Assembly (NCBI GenBank): GCA_013076295.1
Contig: RQOL01000699.1
Span: 6,650,924 to 6,714,923, forward strand
From: Sanderia malayensis
Taxonomy: Eukaryota; Cnidaria; Scyphozoa; Semaeostomeae; Pelagiidae
Reading direction: 5' to 3'
DNA length: 64,000 bases
The stretch's first letter is position 1. Each line of letters begins with the position of its first letter. Below are positions 1-11,328 of the stretch, piece after piece. The notes under the pieces are model-generated. The model made no database searches, had not been told where the DNA came from, and saw only the letters and a program-made list of their open reading frames with translations. The translations under genes were made by a program, and so were the position numbers.

Positions 1-198
1 ATTGCCCAGAAAGTTCTCTTTCAACATTTCTTTTCTCGCTCACATTTCTTTCAGTATGGAAACTTTCTATTCAATTCTGATCACCAAAATTGCACAAATA
101 CCCACGAATACACATAACGAGACAAGACAAAGCGCAAACAACATTATCTATTATACTGAATGTAGAGGCCTACGCCCGCCGCCACTGACTACAGGGTT

Positions 199-220
199 CC
201 CACTATGATGTCATAGTGGG
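199..220. repeat. Short perfect palindrome
   Basis: Two 10-bp arms, CCCACTATGA and its exact complement, flank a 2-bp centre. It stands alone in sequence with no recognised gene. Function unknown; it could be a protein-binding site or chance. Confidence 0.5.
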
Positions 221-559
221 ATCGACCCAGTCCTAAAAGTGAGACACGAAAGTGTGAACGCAATCTCTCGCAACTCAACAACTACTCATCAGATTAAAAA
301 AATATAAACGGTATCAGAATCAGCGCATTCGATTCTATACTTTTAGCTAATAAAAAAAAGCCGTAGGGGCACTTTAAAGGTTTGTGAAGACAGCCATCAT
401 TTCATTATGTAAGATTTAAGATTGGTATTGCTGAAACATGGACATTATTTGAAGTGCGAAAAATTATTGGCAGTGTAGCTGATCAAGCTAATTTTTTTAA
501 GTTCAATATATTCAGCCAATTTTCATGGTTGCAGTAAATATTTTTTTTTTATATTCAAA

Positions 560-1206
560 AACTGCAGATTGCATGTCAAATCACATTTGCAGAAGTTGCA
601 GATTCTGAGACAGACCTGCTGATTGAATGCAGCATCACAAAACTGACATGGAAGTTTCATGAGAAAGATCTCCTGGTGAAATACTTGTGCAGTCACTTCT
701 TAAACAGATGCCAGTAATCTCTGGATCAATTTATATCTGGGTTTACAAGTGTAAGTGATGTGTATGAAATCATCATCGAAAATCCTCTTGCATTTTCCTT
801 CTTATTCACATCCAGTGAGCAAGATTTCAGTTTTGCAAATATAAGATCTCTTATAAAGATGAAATTTTCCCCAGAAGGTTCCAATGAAAGTATTGTGGAA
901 GAAGCAACTGCTTACTGGTTTGAAGAAATGTTGGAAAATCTTGACAAAGAAGCAGCAGAGTTCAAAGCTGAGGATCTTCTGGCATTTATTACTGGTTCAC
1001 CATTGCCTCCCACTTCCGGTTTTGAGAAGTTAATTGAAATTGAATTTTACTCACAACATGGCAGGTGACCACCATGCAGCTGAACTTGTGCCCTTGTGCT
1101 GTCCCTGCCACGAGGTATAGAAAGTCAAGAAGAAGTTCAAAAACTTTTGCAGGATGCTTTAATGCAGGGTGTGGTTTTGGGAAAATATAACATCAAAAAA
1201 CTAAGT
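560..1206 (+). pseudogene. HECT E3 ligase C-terminal fragment (G2E3-like family), decayed
   Basis: In one frame the translation carries family signatures of the HECT domain found in G2/M-phase-specific E3 ligase-like proteins: FSPEGSN, then a segment ending ITGSPLPPTSGF, then a TCALVLSLP stretch that corresponds to the C-lobe loop holding the catalytic cysteine. HECT proteins pass ubiquitin from an E2 through that cysteine to a substrate. The frame is closed by a stop at 715-717 and by two more around 1066-1083, just before the cysteine loop, so it cannot give an intact ligase. No start codon or upstream exon is visible. The longest open piece is 760-1068. A second fragment of the same family, covering the N-lobe, lies at 11.3-14.1 kb on the same strand. 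Family assignment is fairly sure; the source gene is unknown. Confidence 0.7.
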
Positions 1207-1527
1207 TAGTACAGTCAAAACTCGATTAAGTTGGATCTCTCCGAACCAGGCAAAATAGTCCAACATACGGGAAGTCCGACTTACACAGAAGTTGGACATT
1301 TTCTGACTTATAAATAGATAGGAGAACCATATGGGACAGAGGTACAAACAAATCAATAATAGCATCACATAAAAAAACAACAATCTTAATGATATATAAT
1401 ATGCCTGTACAGTATCTAAAAATAGTCATTGATTGTCTTTTGATGCAAACGCTTTGGCATTTCCCTAATTATAAGAGATTCTATTCTGCTGGCCAAAGCA
1501 ATCATTTCTCCGACTTATGCAAATATA

Positions 1528-1926
1528 TCTAATATATATATTCTACGGAGTCACGTGATGACGCAGTTTCCTTGCCAAAAACAATAGATTCGACCGGAAA
1601 CAATAGGTCGAACGCCCCAAAACAATGGGCGGAAAGGGCGAACCGTGTAATCACAAAGGCTTTTTTGTATGTGGGTATATGGCAATGAAACTCACACTGA
1701 ATGTTTAGTTTATTAATTTAACCAGGGTAATGGATTTTGTTTTTCGATTTTCTCCCAAATTATTGAATTCTTCCATTAATTATTCTGCTAATTGTGCTAT
1801 CACGAAAAAACGACGGTTTACGCTGGCGAAACTTCCAAATTCGCATCTCGAACTGCATTTTCGAACAGAGTGTTCGCTCTTCACGTGACCCGTTTCGCCT
1901 TTTCCTGTAATTTGATTGGCTCTTTT
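1528..1926 (+). mobile_element. Non-autonomous Helitron H_a, 5' part
   Basis: It starts with TCTAATATATATATTC directly after an A, as expected of a Helitron inserted at A|T. The first 16 bases equal the 5' end of H_c (reverse complement of the bases up to 24439). CACGTGA follows within 30 bases, then blocks shared with H_c (motifs such as AATAGATTCGACC and GGTCGAACG, and the region around 1810-1925). Similarity stops near 1926 and resumes near 8053, so the copy is split by about 6.1 kb of other sequence. Confidence 0.7.
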
Positions 1927-2429
1927 GTGTGCCAATTCAGAGTGTATCCCTTCTCAAACGTTTAGAACATTCTAGAGACGCTTACCTTTTATTTTACCTT
2001 TTATTTGCTGACTGAGTATCATATAAATCCATATTTAATCACGCATGTAACAAAATTATCTTATCCGCCATTTAGGCCTACGTCGATGTAACCGAACTTT
2101 CTAGTTAACCTCTTTTTCATATTTAACCTCGTACAAGTTGTTCTAGCTCTTTCGGGAGGTTTCTAGCTGTAATAAATTTAGATTCTTACGCAATAGGTTG
2201 GTAACGTCATCGTGACAGAACTTTCGGGTAAATTCTAGTTTTGAAGATTCATGCTTATAAAATAATATATCTAAATATAGGTTTCTAGATCTTTCTTTTA
2301 GAATCGTATATATGCATGTAAACTTTCGGGAGTTAGTCACTCACGGAATTCATTACGAACAAGCATTGAGAAGTTATAAAAATTGTTAGTAATTTAGTGT
2401 CACTGGGAGTTCTATTCGGGCACAAGGCT

Positions 2430-2597
2430 ATTCTCAGCAGATGGAATTCTATGAACTTATAATAAGGCTAAGATATGCGCCCCTAAGGACCTTTAGGGAT
2501 CTCGGGGAGTTGTTTACATAACCCTCAGGGGAATTAGGCAGTATATAATGAGACACGCGTGGCAAAACAGCCCTTCTTCAGCAACTAGCAATATGCT
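2430..2597 (+). repeat. Split direct repeat A1
   Basis: About 170 bp nearly identical to 7732-7898, with a few substitutions and a 3-bp indel. It is the left terminal repeat of the proposed Ngaro-like element. An ATG at the end of the repeat opens a short frame that could be the remnant of a first ORF. Confidence 0.7.
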
Positions 2598-3129
2598 GAC
2601 AACTCCAGAAAAAGAGAATTTTCAAACCGTCGCTGCCCAGTTTTTTGACTTCAACATTTGAGTCAAACGTCAAACATCAGGTTCCAGCTCTTGTTGGTGA
2701 TAATGACTTCCAGGCCTACAAATACAGCAGCTGTAGCTGAACCGGCTCCCGCCGTTCTCGCAGCTTCAACTGACCATCCGGGACGTGGTGCTCCTCGCCC
2801 CTAAAATCCTTTTAAGCCGCTGGCGATTAATCTCAGATACTTGGTTTGGTTAATCTCTTCCCTTTTTCGCGTTTCTTGTGTTCTTCTTTATGTTCGCACA
2901 GGCTGCGTGTTTTTCCATTTGAGATAATTTTATCACTTGAGGTCCACTTAGGCACTTCTTCCTGTTTTCGATAAAATTCTTCCTGTTTGCCACACTATAG
3001 CTCACATTCCCACGTCTATGTTTAGTCACTTTTCCCTTTAGGTTAGGTGTTGTATTCTTCATTTGGGAATTCTAGACAGTTTATAGCATTTTTAGCTTTA
3101 GTTTGCTGTCTGTCCTTAATCTTGCTTTT

Positions 3130-3990
3130 TACAATCGACCTATAATAATTTATGAATTTGGTGATACGTGGCACTGCATTGATATGTAACTTTAACCTTG
3201 TGCCTTACAGATGACCTATAATAATTTATGAATTTGTTGATATGTGGCACTGCATTGACCTGTAACTTTAACCATTGTGGCTTGCAGATGATCTATAATA
3301 ATTTATGAATTTGTTAATATGTGGCACTGCATTGACCTGTAGCTTTAACCATTGTGGCTTGCAGATGATCTATAATAATTTATGAATTTGTTGATATGTG
3401 GCACTGCATTGACCTGTAACTTTAACCATTGTGGCTTGCAGATGACCTATAATAATTTATGAATTTGTTCACATGTGGCACTGCATTGACCTGTAACTTT
3501 AACCTTTGTGGCTTACCATTTCGACCTATAATAATTTATGACTTTGTTGATACGTGGCACTCCATTAAGCTACAATTTCAACCTTTGTGGCCTGCAGATG
3601 ACCTGTGTAATAATTTACGAATTTCTCGATCTTTGGCACTACATTGACCTGTAACTTTAACCTTATGGCTTGCAGATGACCTAAAATAATTTATGACTTT
3701 GTTGATATGTGGCTCTACATTGACCTGTAATTTAAACCATTGTGTCTTGCGGGTGGCCTATAATAATTTACGAATTTTGTTGTTGTTGTGTTGTACTGCA
3801 TTGCCCTATAAATCAACAATTATGGCCTGCAGATGACCTATACCTACATATATAGTAATTCATGAAATTGTTGATATGTTGCAGTGTATTGACTGTTACT
3901 TTCACCATCGTGGCTTGCTATAATAATTTATGAATGTTTGATCTGTGACACAGCCTTGACCTGTAATTTTATCTATTGTGTGACGCACAA
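3130..3990. repeat. 77-bp minisatellite, about 11 units
   Basis: Units starting with CTATAATAATTTATGAATTT recur at about 3141, 3217, 3294, 3371, 3448 and 3527, giving spacings of 76-79 bp. Each unit also contains GTGGCACTGCATTGACC and CTTGCAGATGA. Units diverge towards the right. No coding signal. Confidence 0.85.
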
Positions 3991-4100
3991 TAGTAAATGA
4001 CCTTGTGAATTTACATATATCATTGATGGCCTACTGCAACGCTCAATCTCCAAGCTTCACTAAGAACCCATAGTATTTTGGGACTATACATCATCAATAT

Positions 4101-4592
4101 TTGTTTTATGAACTATGCGACAGGGAGTTTTGTCTCTATTTTTGTATTGGTCGACACAAAGGCTTGAAGGTAAATGACCGTAAATGTAAAAGATGTAATT
4201 TGGACAAAATTGAAGATGAACAACACTTTCTATGTGAATGCCCAGCACATGCTACTGAAAGGAACTATCTATACCTCAGTGCTGGATTTCAAACCAATAC
4301 AGTTAACCTAACTGAATTCATCTTTAAAAAACTTCTTCAAAGCAAAGAACCCAGTGTCATCCAAGGTATCTGCACCTTTCTACAACAAACTAGATCTAGG
4401 GAACAAGGCAATTGAAATTCCACACACCTAGGTCTCATTCGTATTTTTACCTTAAAACTCAGTTTAATCTATATACCGTTGTTATGTTAACTTTTCATAG
4501 TTCTTTATTGCTCTTTTTGCCGCCAAACTTGTGAAAGTAGCGCGTTATGGCATTATATTATTATTATTTATTATTATTTTTATTATTAATTA
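4101..4592 (+). pseudogene. LINE 3' end: C-terminal tail of the reverse transcriptase ORF plus 3' tail
   Basis: The 104-residue frame has a Cys-Cys-His-Cys cluster (CKRCNLDKIEDEQHFLCECP) typical of the extreme C terminus of LINE ORF2 proteins. The stop is at 4413-4415. About 180 bp of 3' untranslated sequence follows and ends in an irregular (TTA)n tail near 4556-4592, the usual 5'-truncated LINE ending. The RT and endonuclease domains are absent, so this is a dead fragment. The clade (CR1, L2 or similar) cannot be named safely. Confidence 0.65.
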
Positions 4593-4599
4593 AAAGTGA

Positions 4600-6880
4600 C
4601 CTCTCAAGAGTGTTCATTGTGTTGTTCCATTTTAACAACGTTCTTTACACAAAATATTTTGTCTTACTTTTTCTCGTGTCCCCATTGGTTTTTCTGTTTT
4701 AATATTTCATATTTTTAAATCAATCCCACGGAAAATTCTATGCGCTCGTCGAACCTCTTCTTGCTATATTCTTACTTTGCCTTTCCTTTCCTCTTGCTCA
4801 GTCACTCGGGGGCTTAACTAAGGGCTCTAATACGCGGCCTCTGGCTGTCGGTCTGAGTGGCTGGGTTTGAGGGTTTTCTCTTTCCCTCCTTCTGTCACAA
4901 CTGTCTTAACACGTTTGTTTGTCCACTCTCCACCAAGACAACATACGCCGTTTCATGCAAGTATTGAACATCTTATATCTCAACCTGTCCTACTAGAAAG
5001 GAAACAATGGCGTGATTGGGAATGAAAACCCTCTGATCCAGCCACTCAGTATTCTTTAAATGCTCGTTTGCTACGGACGCTTTAAAGTTTCGGCAGGCAG
5101 TGTTATCACCCCAGAGACAGAAAAATTTGTCACAGGAAATCTTAATCAGGGGACTTGTGGCCTACACGGTCTAAAAACTAGCTGTTAACATTGTTAAAAT
5201 CAGTCCTACTGTGATGTAAAACCAACAATCAGGACTGAAACATCTAGCATTGATTAAAATGATATGTTGAAATGGGTGCCTTCAAAGCCTAGGTATCTAT
5301 ATCTGATGTGATTGAATGCGCTGTCATTTGTATTTGACATTTGTTATTGACATTTACGTTTCATAGCTGGATTTTATAATTTCAGCAATAATAGATTTCA
5401 TTCCAGCAAATTATTATTTATCAAGAGAATGTGTACACTCAGTTTCAAAAAATCAAAAATAAAGTTCAAAATCTTGTTGATGTGACTTCACCATGAAAAC
5501 AAAGCAATACCAAAAACAGATGAATAAATGTAGAAATCCCCAGATTAAAAAGAAAACTAAATTAAATGCACGTCAACAATTTGAAATCTGAAGTCAGGAT
5601 TTTCTGGGCCGGGATTACTTTCAATATTCCTGGCTAAACAGGAAAGCAACTCCTGTGTTCTTTACCGAAATAATCAAAGGAACCTTGAGGTGACTCGGGA
5701 CAGATGGCTTTTATTTCACTGTATTATCCAGAAAGTGAAGAAAATAATATCAACTTAAAGTCAAACTTTGCGAGCCTAAAAGTTGAGCTTGAGCAAAACT
5801 GAATAACTAATTTTATTGACTTTTCACATTTTTTAACTCCTGGACATAAAAACCCTGGATTTAATTTTCAGGATTGAGCGCAGCAAATTCAAAAAAGCAT
5901 TTGTTTTGAGACCACTCAAGCAAATATTTTGACTCCAATTTTCGATCTGGTTTCATCAAAACTAAAAAACTTTCACTTTCCAAAACAAAAATGAAATACT
6001 ATAATTGTTGTATTAGTTGCATAAGCATACTACAGCTAGAAAACTTTCTTCTTTTCACATGATGCTTCCAACAACGAGTCAAACTCAAAAATGCTCGGTC
6101 CTTGTGCGTGATCATGCTGGTGGTTCCGCCCTGCCACAGTGTGCCCAGCATCTAGTATGACACGTCATGTTGTTTGTTGCTTCAACAAGTTTACATTTTA
6201 TCCAATGAAACATTTGCAATGTGACATCATACCTTGTAGCCTCATTCAAAATCAAAAGTGAACGTTTGAATCTGAGGCACATACCTTATATGGGAAAGTT
6301 AGCAGAAACACACAACACAGAACACAGAACACAACATTTTTCCCCACTCACCAGCATCTACTCGCTTGCGAATGCACGTCGCGAGTCAAAAGTTGCGTTT
6401 TTTGAGCCTTCTCGATTCTGGCCGCGCACGCACAAATAAGAATTAATAACCAGCCAGCATTCAACTCAGAATAATGACAGCTTACAATCATTTTCAGCTG
6501 CATGATCTCCTCATTTCCATAAAAAAAAAAAAAAAATCTTACGTGCAACTTTTCATAACAGATTTGTGTGGATAAATCTTAGAAGTTCAAATTTCGCAAT
6601 ACCTGATGGTACAAGAATTTTTGTCCGAACAATTGAACCTGAATTGAACAATTGTTACCCATTGTCATCCGATAAACTTTGCCGTATAGACTACATGGCG
6701 CATGCGCCGTGAGTCTATACGGCATAAACAGCGTGGTTATAAACAGCGCGACAAAATCTTGAGATACATCTTCGATGTACTGTCTCTGTTTACGATCTCG
6801 TGTCCCCTTTTCAGGGCTCTTATAAAGGGAAATACCACAACTCAAACACAGGCTAAGCCACTGTTCTTGGACCAGCTGGT
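4600..6880. other. No recognisable gene; presumed decayed retroelement body
   Basis: AT-rich sequence with only short frames in every phase. No reverse transcriptase motif, RNA gene or tandem array was seen. It lies inside the split repeats of the proposed Ngaro-like element, so it probably includes a decayed internal region and later insertions. Confidence 0.4.
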
Positions 6881-6886
6881 CCTAGT

Positions 6887-7530
6887 TTGCGACCATTTAA
6901 AACAGCTGATTCTTCAATTGATCATTCTACACTTTATCTGTTGTGTTGGGATTTAGTGTTTATTTGCCTCGATTTCTTTTCTGACAACCGAGGATCGGAC
7001 GTGGGTAGAACAAAGGCCTTGGACGTCCTTGCCGCTCAGGATGGCATTTGTTATGTCTTTAATCAAGTGTTCGGGAAGACACTCAGGGCAACTACAGCAA
7101 CGTGCTTGCAGTACGTCGTACACCGGCATGTTCAGATCGTTCGGTCTCTAGTATCAAACTTTACCTTTCTCTCGCCTCGGCCATGTCCATCGACCTGCGT
7201 GCTGGCTTCATATTTCGTCCCCACTGACCGCCATGCCGTATGACTCTAAATGCTTTTACAGGATCAGCCGTCGCAAATCGTTCGAAATACATGTCGGAAC
7301 TATCTATCTTGGAAGGCGAAACGGTGCATAGTTCCGCAGTGACTGCTCGGTTACTATGGCCTTGCTCGGTGTTCCGTTGTCTTTTTTCGCGCATCACGTG
7401 GGTTGGAAGAACACCGATATGGCGCTTCATTATACTCAGTGCGACAAAGTTTTGTCTCTTCCTGCTATTAACCCCGCAGATGAGCCTACTTGCTCAAGTG
7501 CTTTATTTTTTGCTAGAATTTCGGCCCAGG
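6887..7530 (+). pseudogene. Tyrosine recombinase, C-terminal catalytic part, frameshifted
   Basis: Scattered across frames are the landmarks of a DIRS/Ngaro/Crypton-type tyrosine recombinase: FFSDNRGSDVGR (first catalytic Arg box) followed by VFGKTLR; then SSIKLYLSLASAMSIDLRAG and GSAVANR; then GETVHS, whose His belongs to the HxxR box; then HHVGWKNTDMALHYTQ with the second His/Trp and the nucleophilic Tyr. The frame changes between these blocks (for example near 7330 and 7360), and stops intervene, so the enzyme is dead. In live elements it joins a circular DNA to the chromosome. Order and spacing match the family; the exact class comes from the neighbouring split repeats. Confidence 0.6.
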
Positions 7531-7657
7531 GGTTTTTTCCTATTTTCCGCCCTTTCTAATTGAGTTATGGATATATATATACACACATTCGGCGAGTATC
7601 ACAGAGTTATTGTATTGTGTCACTCCTCTTACAGGTCTTTGCAAATTTCATATTGCT

Positions 7658-7729
7658 GCCTCCGAAGCACTCCCCATATCTTAGCCCAATTGAAAGGAAG
7701 AGAGAGACATTCGGTGAGGATAGACTACT
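7658..7729 (+). repeat. Split direct repeat B1
   Basis: About 72 bp, over 90 percent identical to 7959-8029, sharing CTTAGCCCAATTGAAAGGAA and GACATTCGGTGAGGATAGA. It directly precedes A2. Confidence 0.75.
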
Positions 7730-7731
7730 AT

Positions 7732-7898
7732 TCTCACCGGAAGGAATTCTATGAACTTATAATAAGGCTAAGATATGCGCCCCTAAGGACCTTTAGGCAT
7801 CTCGGGAAGTTGTTTACATAACCCTCAGGGGAATTAGGCAGTATATGAGACACGCGTGGCAGAACAGCCCTTCTTCAGCAACTAGCAATATGCTGAGA
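7732..7898 (+). repeat. Split direct repeat A2
   Basis: Copy of the left terminal repeat at 2430-2597, placed between the two B repeats. In Ngaro-type elements this junction mirrors the joined ends of the circular replication product. Confidence 0.7.
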
Positions 7899-7958
7899 AC
7901 GGCCCACCTCTCCTCCCGGAGTGACGGTAATATCTCTCTCTGCCTTTCAAACTGCGAA

Positions 7959-8029
7959 GCCTCCTTCGCACTCCCCATGTCTTAGCCCAATTGAAAGGAA
8001 GAGAGAGACATTCGGTGAGGATAGATTAC
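7959..8029 (+). repeat. Split direct repeat B2 (right end of element)
   Basis: Second copy of the 72-bp B repeat, 301 bp after the first. It marks the right end of the proposed element. About 20 bp further on, Helitron H_a sequence resumes. Confidence 0.7.
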
Positions 8030-8052
8030 AATCTTCGCAGAATTCCCCACAT

Positions 8053-8400
8053 TTGCGACTTCACGTGAAAAGTCACGCATTTTTCGTTATCATGCAAATT
8101 TGCCCTCGGGTTGAACAGCAGGTAGTTTTGGGAAAGACGCGTGTTTTTGTTTTGCACACAAAAGATAACTCGGCGCCTTTCAAAGTGTTTTACAACCTGA
8201 ATTATCTTTGTAAAGACTTGCTAATTGTTTGAGAGACCTTTGGAAAATTACAGGAAACAATAGAGAACACAGGTGATAGCTTTGTTTTGTTTTTTGAGTG
8301 AGATAGTTGTAGTTTTTGTAGTAGGCGACTGCCATTGTGGCTTCGGCATACTTGCGACGTTTAGGCCTAATGTAAACAAGCCCAAAGCTTTAATAAACAA
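8053..8400 (+). mobile_element. Non-autonomous Helitron H_a, continuation after the insertion
   Basis: From TTGCGACTTCACGTGAAAAG onward the sequence is the reverse complement of H_c around 23700-24045, including the blocks CGTTATCATGCAAATTTGCC and AACAATAGAGAACACAGGTG. It continues the copy that began at 1528. The 3' end is not clean. Near 8421 a GCGAGCGGAGCGAGCC motif resembles the GC-rich Helitron 3' segment, but no CTRR end can be fixed. Confidence 0.6.
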
Positions 8401-8479
8401 ATTATGATAAGGGATTATCAGGCGAGCGGAGCGAGCCAAACTGTTGTAAGAGGATGTTGCAGCCATGACCAAATTGTTT

Positions 8480-8870
8480 ATTTCAAAAAGGAGACTTTAG
8501 AAAATGAAAACGAGGTTGGAAATCATATTCGAAGTTTGCGATGCCTTCGGTTCGATAGTTCACAAACTTAAGGTTATTGCCCCTTTTTATCAAGGATTGT
8601 GATGTTTTTGCTTTCACAATGTTCAAAATTCTTATCGCAAAAGCAAGACTTTAAATTGTGAAAACGAGGCTAAAGACCACACCCATTAACTGTATATTAT
8701 CTAGTTGATAGTTAGAAACCTAAAAAAGCTGTGGATAGACTCTTTATTTGGGCTTGCTGTGATGTTTTTGCTTTCCCACGTTTTAAAGTGATTTTCATGA
8801 AAACGAGGTAATAAAACGTGAAATAGAGGCTGAAGGCCCCGCCCAACGCCTGTATACCAACGATTTTTGA
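8480..8870. repeat. Degenerate tandem repeat, units of roughly 110-160 bp
   Basis: The phrases TGATGTTTTTGCTTTC and GAAAACGAGG(T/C) recur with similar spacing around 8500, 8600-8670 and 8760-8810, each followed by a segment ending like CC(A/C)CRCCC. It looks like an old three-unit duplication without coding potential. Confidence 0.4.
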
Positions 8871-8899
8871 ACTCAGCGCCCCAAAATTGACCAAGTTCA

Positions 8900-10480
8900 C
8901 TAGGTCCCGTGAATTTCCCCGTCGGGGGACCCTACCCCCTCTCTCCGCCTGGTCTAAAATAGTTTTTTTCGATTCTGGTGAGTTAGAGTTTCACATCCAA
9001 ATCTGCAAAAATTGAATTAGAACTTTAGTATTGATTGATCAGAGGTCTTTCAAACAAATCAGAGTCAATTTATAGAGAAAATGAGTGAAATTTTGAAAAT
9101 TTATTGCACCGCTGGAGAAATTTGAAAAGCGAGTTCTTGATCAGGGAGTCTGAGCTGAATAAATCAATACAACTAAGGGAAAAAATATAGAAAAGACTGA
9201 GCCACTTACCAGTCAAGTTCTTTGGGAAACAGTTCCAAATAGCGAGTTTCAAGTAAAATTCCAGTTGATTGCAAGGAAGGGCAGAATAGCTTTTAGACAA
9301 CTGCATGTGCTTTGAATGGCTTCATTTCAGTAAAATCATGAAATTGCTGTTTCTGAAATTCGTTATTTTGATCGTTGCATCCAGACCTGTTATTATAAAA
9401 GCAGAAATTGATCATTCGGCGTTTTTGTATTCGATTTTGTATAAAAAAGATTTGTAAAGCAAAGCATTCTTTAGGATTTCAGGGTGCCTAGAAATTTCTA
9501 TAAACTACGGATCAGAATAAATCGGAAACACAATAAGAACGATACACAGGAGTTTAGTAGAGGCAAATAAAAACAACTTAGCAACTTATCAGTTAAATCC
9601 GGAGAAGCTTTTAGTTTGGAATCTCGAGTAGAACGGCAGCAAAAATAAATCACAGCCATCAAGGCAAAAGAATTTTTTCGGATTGCCTGCACGTCCCAAA
9701 TTCACAAATGAAAAATCGACATTTATTGCATCTATCCATTGTTTCAAAAACTGTAAACTGTAACTAAAGCACAATCGATCTTTCCAGAAGCATGGCATTA
9801 TTTCAAATGCCTTTAGCCAGGGGGTCACTGAGCAGTTTTGTTGACTCAATGCTTTAGTACACATCAAAGCTCGGCACATCTCCCCCCCCCCCCCGCAGGC
9901 AAAACAAAAGCAAATGCACTGCAGTATCTGACACAGGAAACAAAGCACAGATGAGACAAAAACAAAGGAAGGAAGGATTTTCGAAGGAGAAAAGTGAAAA
10001 TATCTGAAAAACTAAAACGAATTGGGAAAAAAATAGATATTAGAAATATAGAGGGTACAGGGAAGATTTGTGGGACGTTTTTCAAACAAATAAAGGAGGC
10101 GGATCGTGGAAGTCGTGTACAGAAAGTTGGGAAGTTGGTGGTCTTTGACTGGAGCTTCCGCAACCGCTCACCTATTAGTGCATAGAGATATGATATGTAA
10201 CAATTTGCGGTCCAAAAATAGTAAGGGTGCCGAGGGAATACATCCTTCAAGTTGTGAATAAAGTCTGAAATTTCTTATACAGCTCCTCCAACAGGTGTAC
10301 ATTAATGTCCGAAGAGGTGTTACAATTTGAAGAAGAAAAGCTTCTATTTCGCTACCCACGTCCATCTTATAAGATAGATGGCCTAGCCACACATGAAGTA
10401 GGTTTTGCAGTAACCGTTACCACAGTAACAGCTGCGCCACCCCATCCCAGTTCAATGCAACGCCCTTACATTATCTAAAT
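8900..10480. other. No gene recognised
   Basis: Only short unrelated frames in all phases. It contains a C14 homopolymer near 9882-9895. No repeat family, splice chain or RNA gene could be supported. Confidence 0.4.
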
Positions 10481-10489
10481 GGAAGTATG

Positions 10490-10690
10490 AATATTGAATA
10501 AAGAAGTCTGAATGCAAAAGTCTAAAGTCTGAATGCAAAAGTCTGAAGACTGAATGATAAAGTCTGAAGTCTGAATGATCAAGTCAGAAGTCCGAATGAT
10601 CAAGTCAGAAGTCTGAAGGATCAAGTCTGAAGTCTGAAGGATAAAGTCTGACGTCTGAATGATAAAATCTGAAGTCTGAATGATAGAATT
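10490..10690. repeat. 24-bp-type minisatellite (AAGTCTGAATGATAAAGTCTG)
   Basis: About eight imperfect units built from AGTCTGAA, AATGATAA and GATCAAGT. The minus strand reads as an 8-residue repeat, which reflects the 24-bp period rather than a gene. Confidence 0.75.
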
Positions 10691-11084
10691 TGAATATTGC
10701 TCTATATGGCTTGCCATAGGTGGTACAGATGCCTTGAACAGGAGGGCATAACTGTTGATCCAACTCTATGGGGTTGGAACCACTCTGGTACTGGATGCCT
10801 TCCTTTCTGGAGTGAGCTACCGGAGGCCTCAGTTGTTACAAGAACTTCCTTGCACTGAGTTGTGTGAATGTGCTGGACAGTGTTCAAAATGAAAACTAAG
10901 TTAAAAAACGTATAATTCAGAAAGGAAAATCCATCATTTTGATGACGTCACAAAATTTTAAAACGGTTATAAATTTTGAACTATCAATTAGTATGACGTG
11001 CCGTAGTGGACAAATGGTTGTTTAGAATGCATTCAGGGTTGTAGAATCAGTATTCACAGTTTTTGAAATTGCATTCGCTATTTT

Positions 11085-11260
11085 AAAACGGTATTCACTA
11101 TTTTGGATTAAAGAATTTGCTACTTTGAAATTGCAATCATGGTTTTAGATTTGCAATCATAGTTCTAGATTTGCGTACACAGTTTTAGGTTTGCAATCAT
11201 GGTTCTAGATTTGGGCACACAGTTTTAGATTTGCAATCATGGCTTTAGATTTCCACACAC
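11085..11260. repeat. Short tandem repeat with ~24-bp units
   Basis: The phrases TAGATTTGCAATCATGGTT and TAGATTTG(C/G)G(T/C)ACACAGTTT alternate five to six times. Units are imperfect. It lies directly upstream of the HECT pseudogene. Confidence 0.6.
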
Positions 11261-11328
11261 ACTGCATGCAACCTTGAGTTTCAGATCTAACGTTTGTGCC
11301 ACATATTCGCTGGAGTTGGTGTGAAGGC

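Larger units (their letters stand above)
2430..8030 (+). mobile_element. Decayed Ngaro/PAT-like tyrosine-recombinase retroelement (split direct repeats)
   Basis: The repeats have the order A1 - body - B1 - A2 - B2, the split-direct-repeat layout known from Ngaro and PAT elements of the DIRS order. A1 is about 2430-2597 and A2 about 7732-7898 (shared core ATTCTATGAACTTATAATAA). B1 is about 7658-7729 and B2 about 7959-8029 (shared core CCCAATTGAAAGGAAGAG). A broken tyrosine recombinase lies just before B1, where such elements carry it. No reverse transcriptase is recognisable. The body holds a 77-bp minisatellite and a LINE tail, probably later events. The outer ends are approximate. A Crypton-like DNA element is the main alternative, but it would not explain the split repeats. 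Confidence 0.55.

Noticed and set aside
1205..1300. Possible Tigger/pogo-type terminus (CAGTCAAAACTCGATTAAG)
   Set aside because: Only one end is visible and no TA-flanked partner was found nearby.
9589..10250. Minus-strand frames of 119-128 codons with hydrophobic stretches
   Set aside because: Low-complexity Phe/Leu-rich sequence from AT-rich DNA. No domain, and they overlap each other in different frames.
10475..10717. 80-codon minus-strand frame with IIQTSDF repeats
   Set aside because: Translation of a 24-bp minisatellite.
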